From DATLGB01 sp963726825 (lineage in GTDB: Bacteria; Actinomycetota; Thermoleophilia; Solirubrobacterales; Solirubrobacteraceae), in NCBI GenBank assembly GCA_963726825.1, contig CAVSDT010000001.1, forward strand, positions 1,240,001 to 1,304,000: a DNA stretch of 64,000 bases, written 5' to 3'. A program made the position numbers and the translations under genes. The notes under the pieces were generated by a model. That model was not told the DNA's origin. It worked only from the letters and a program-made list of their open reading frames with translations, and did not search any database. Positions 63,957 through 64,000 of this stretch are shown here, piece by piece (position 1 is the first letter of the stretch; each line of letters starts with the position of its first letter).

Positions 63957-64000
63957 TCCCGCGCGGGTTCGATCCGACGCTCATCCTCGTCCTCAACCTC
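63950..64000 (+). CDS. Start of an unidentified gene, truncated by window end
   Basis: Seventeen codons from ATG 63950 are open to the edge (MAVPRGFDPTLILVLNL); an in-frame ATG at 63938 is also possible. The last residues are hydrophobic, so a membrane protein is likely. Too little is present to name a family. Confidence 0.4.
   Translation, partial: MAVPRGFDPTLILVLNL

Overview
This 64 kb window is very GC-rich, densely packed chromosomal DNA from a high-GC actinobacterium. The style (leaderless genes, Ala/Arg/Pro-rich proteins, many amino-acid and sugar catabolic operons, large secreted and coiled-coil proteins) would suit the Solirubrobacterales/Thermoleophilia, but no rRNA or other lineage marker is present, so that placement is inference. 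Almost everything is coding; the only stretch over 300 bp without an intact gene is 37057-37458, and most of it is a decayed copy of the 3' end of putA.

Layout. (1) 1-16.4 kb is a housekeeping and envelope block: a truncated secreted protein, an O-antigen-ligase-like membrane protein, a 1,930-residue tail-anchored coiled-coil protein, galE, tmk, holB, fdhD, a secreted reprolysin-like metallopeptidase, a PHP phosphoesterase, a small membrane-anchored coiled-coil protein and tRNA-Thr(CGT). Three genes here (ligase-like, fdhD, metallopeptidase) carry a frame break of the same sign (+1). (2) 16.5-30.9 kb is a catabolic island: a class IV PLP aminotransferase, two overlapping XRE-cupin regulators, then an eight-gene co-directional, mostly ATGA-coupled operon: ABM monooxygenase, HyuA1, HyuB1, M24 peptidase, a sugar-type (CUT2) ABC importer (lipoprotein, double ATPase, permease), HyuA2 and HyuB2. 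(3) 30.9-37.4 kb holds bifunctional putA with a divergent LysR gene, a ketose-3-epimerase-like TIM barrel and a LysE exporter. This block is bracketed by a roughly 295-bp direct repeat copied from the hyuB2/putA junction. (4) 37.5-42.6 kb is a LacI-controlled cluster (APC permease, two SDRs, cyclase-family hydrolase) with two perfect CAAATCGATTTG operators. (5) 42.6-47.6 kb holds a TetR/hydrolase divergent pair with two 19-bp operators, a glyoxalase-fold protein, a lipoprotein L,D-transpeptidase, a flavodoxin-like reductase and an NAD-epimerase. (6) 47.6-55.9 kb holds a metallo-beta-lactamase-fold hydrolase, an M20 peptidase, a zinc alcohol dehydrogenase, an APC permease, a serine hydrolase, a kinase-like/aminotransferase fusion and a short DUF1801-like protein. 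(7) 56-63.9 kb is a complete xylose operon: ROK regulator, XylF, XylG, XylH, XylA, XylB and a mutarotase. The window ends in the first codons of another gene.

How it fits together. The accessory part is mainly a set of self-contained uptake-plus-catabolism modules, each with its own regulator: Hyu (XRE-cupin), proline (LysR), an unknown cyclic or hydroxylated substrate (LacI), and xylose (ROK). The double HyuAB cassette with a dedicated ribose-type importer is the least explained system. A recurring signal, TANNNT exactly 7 nt before a start codon, marks at least nine genes as probably leaderless and was used to choose several start codons.
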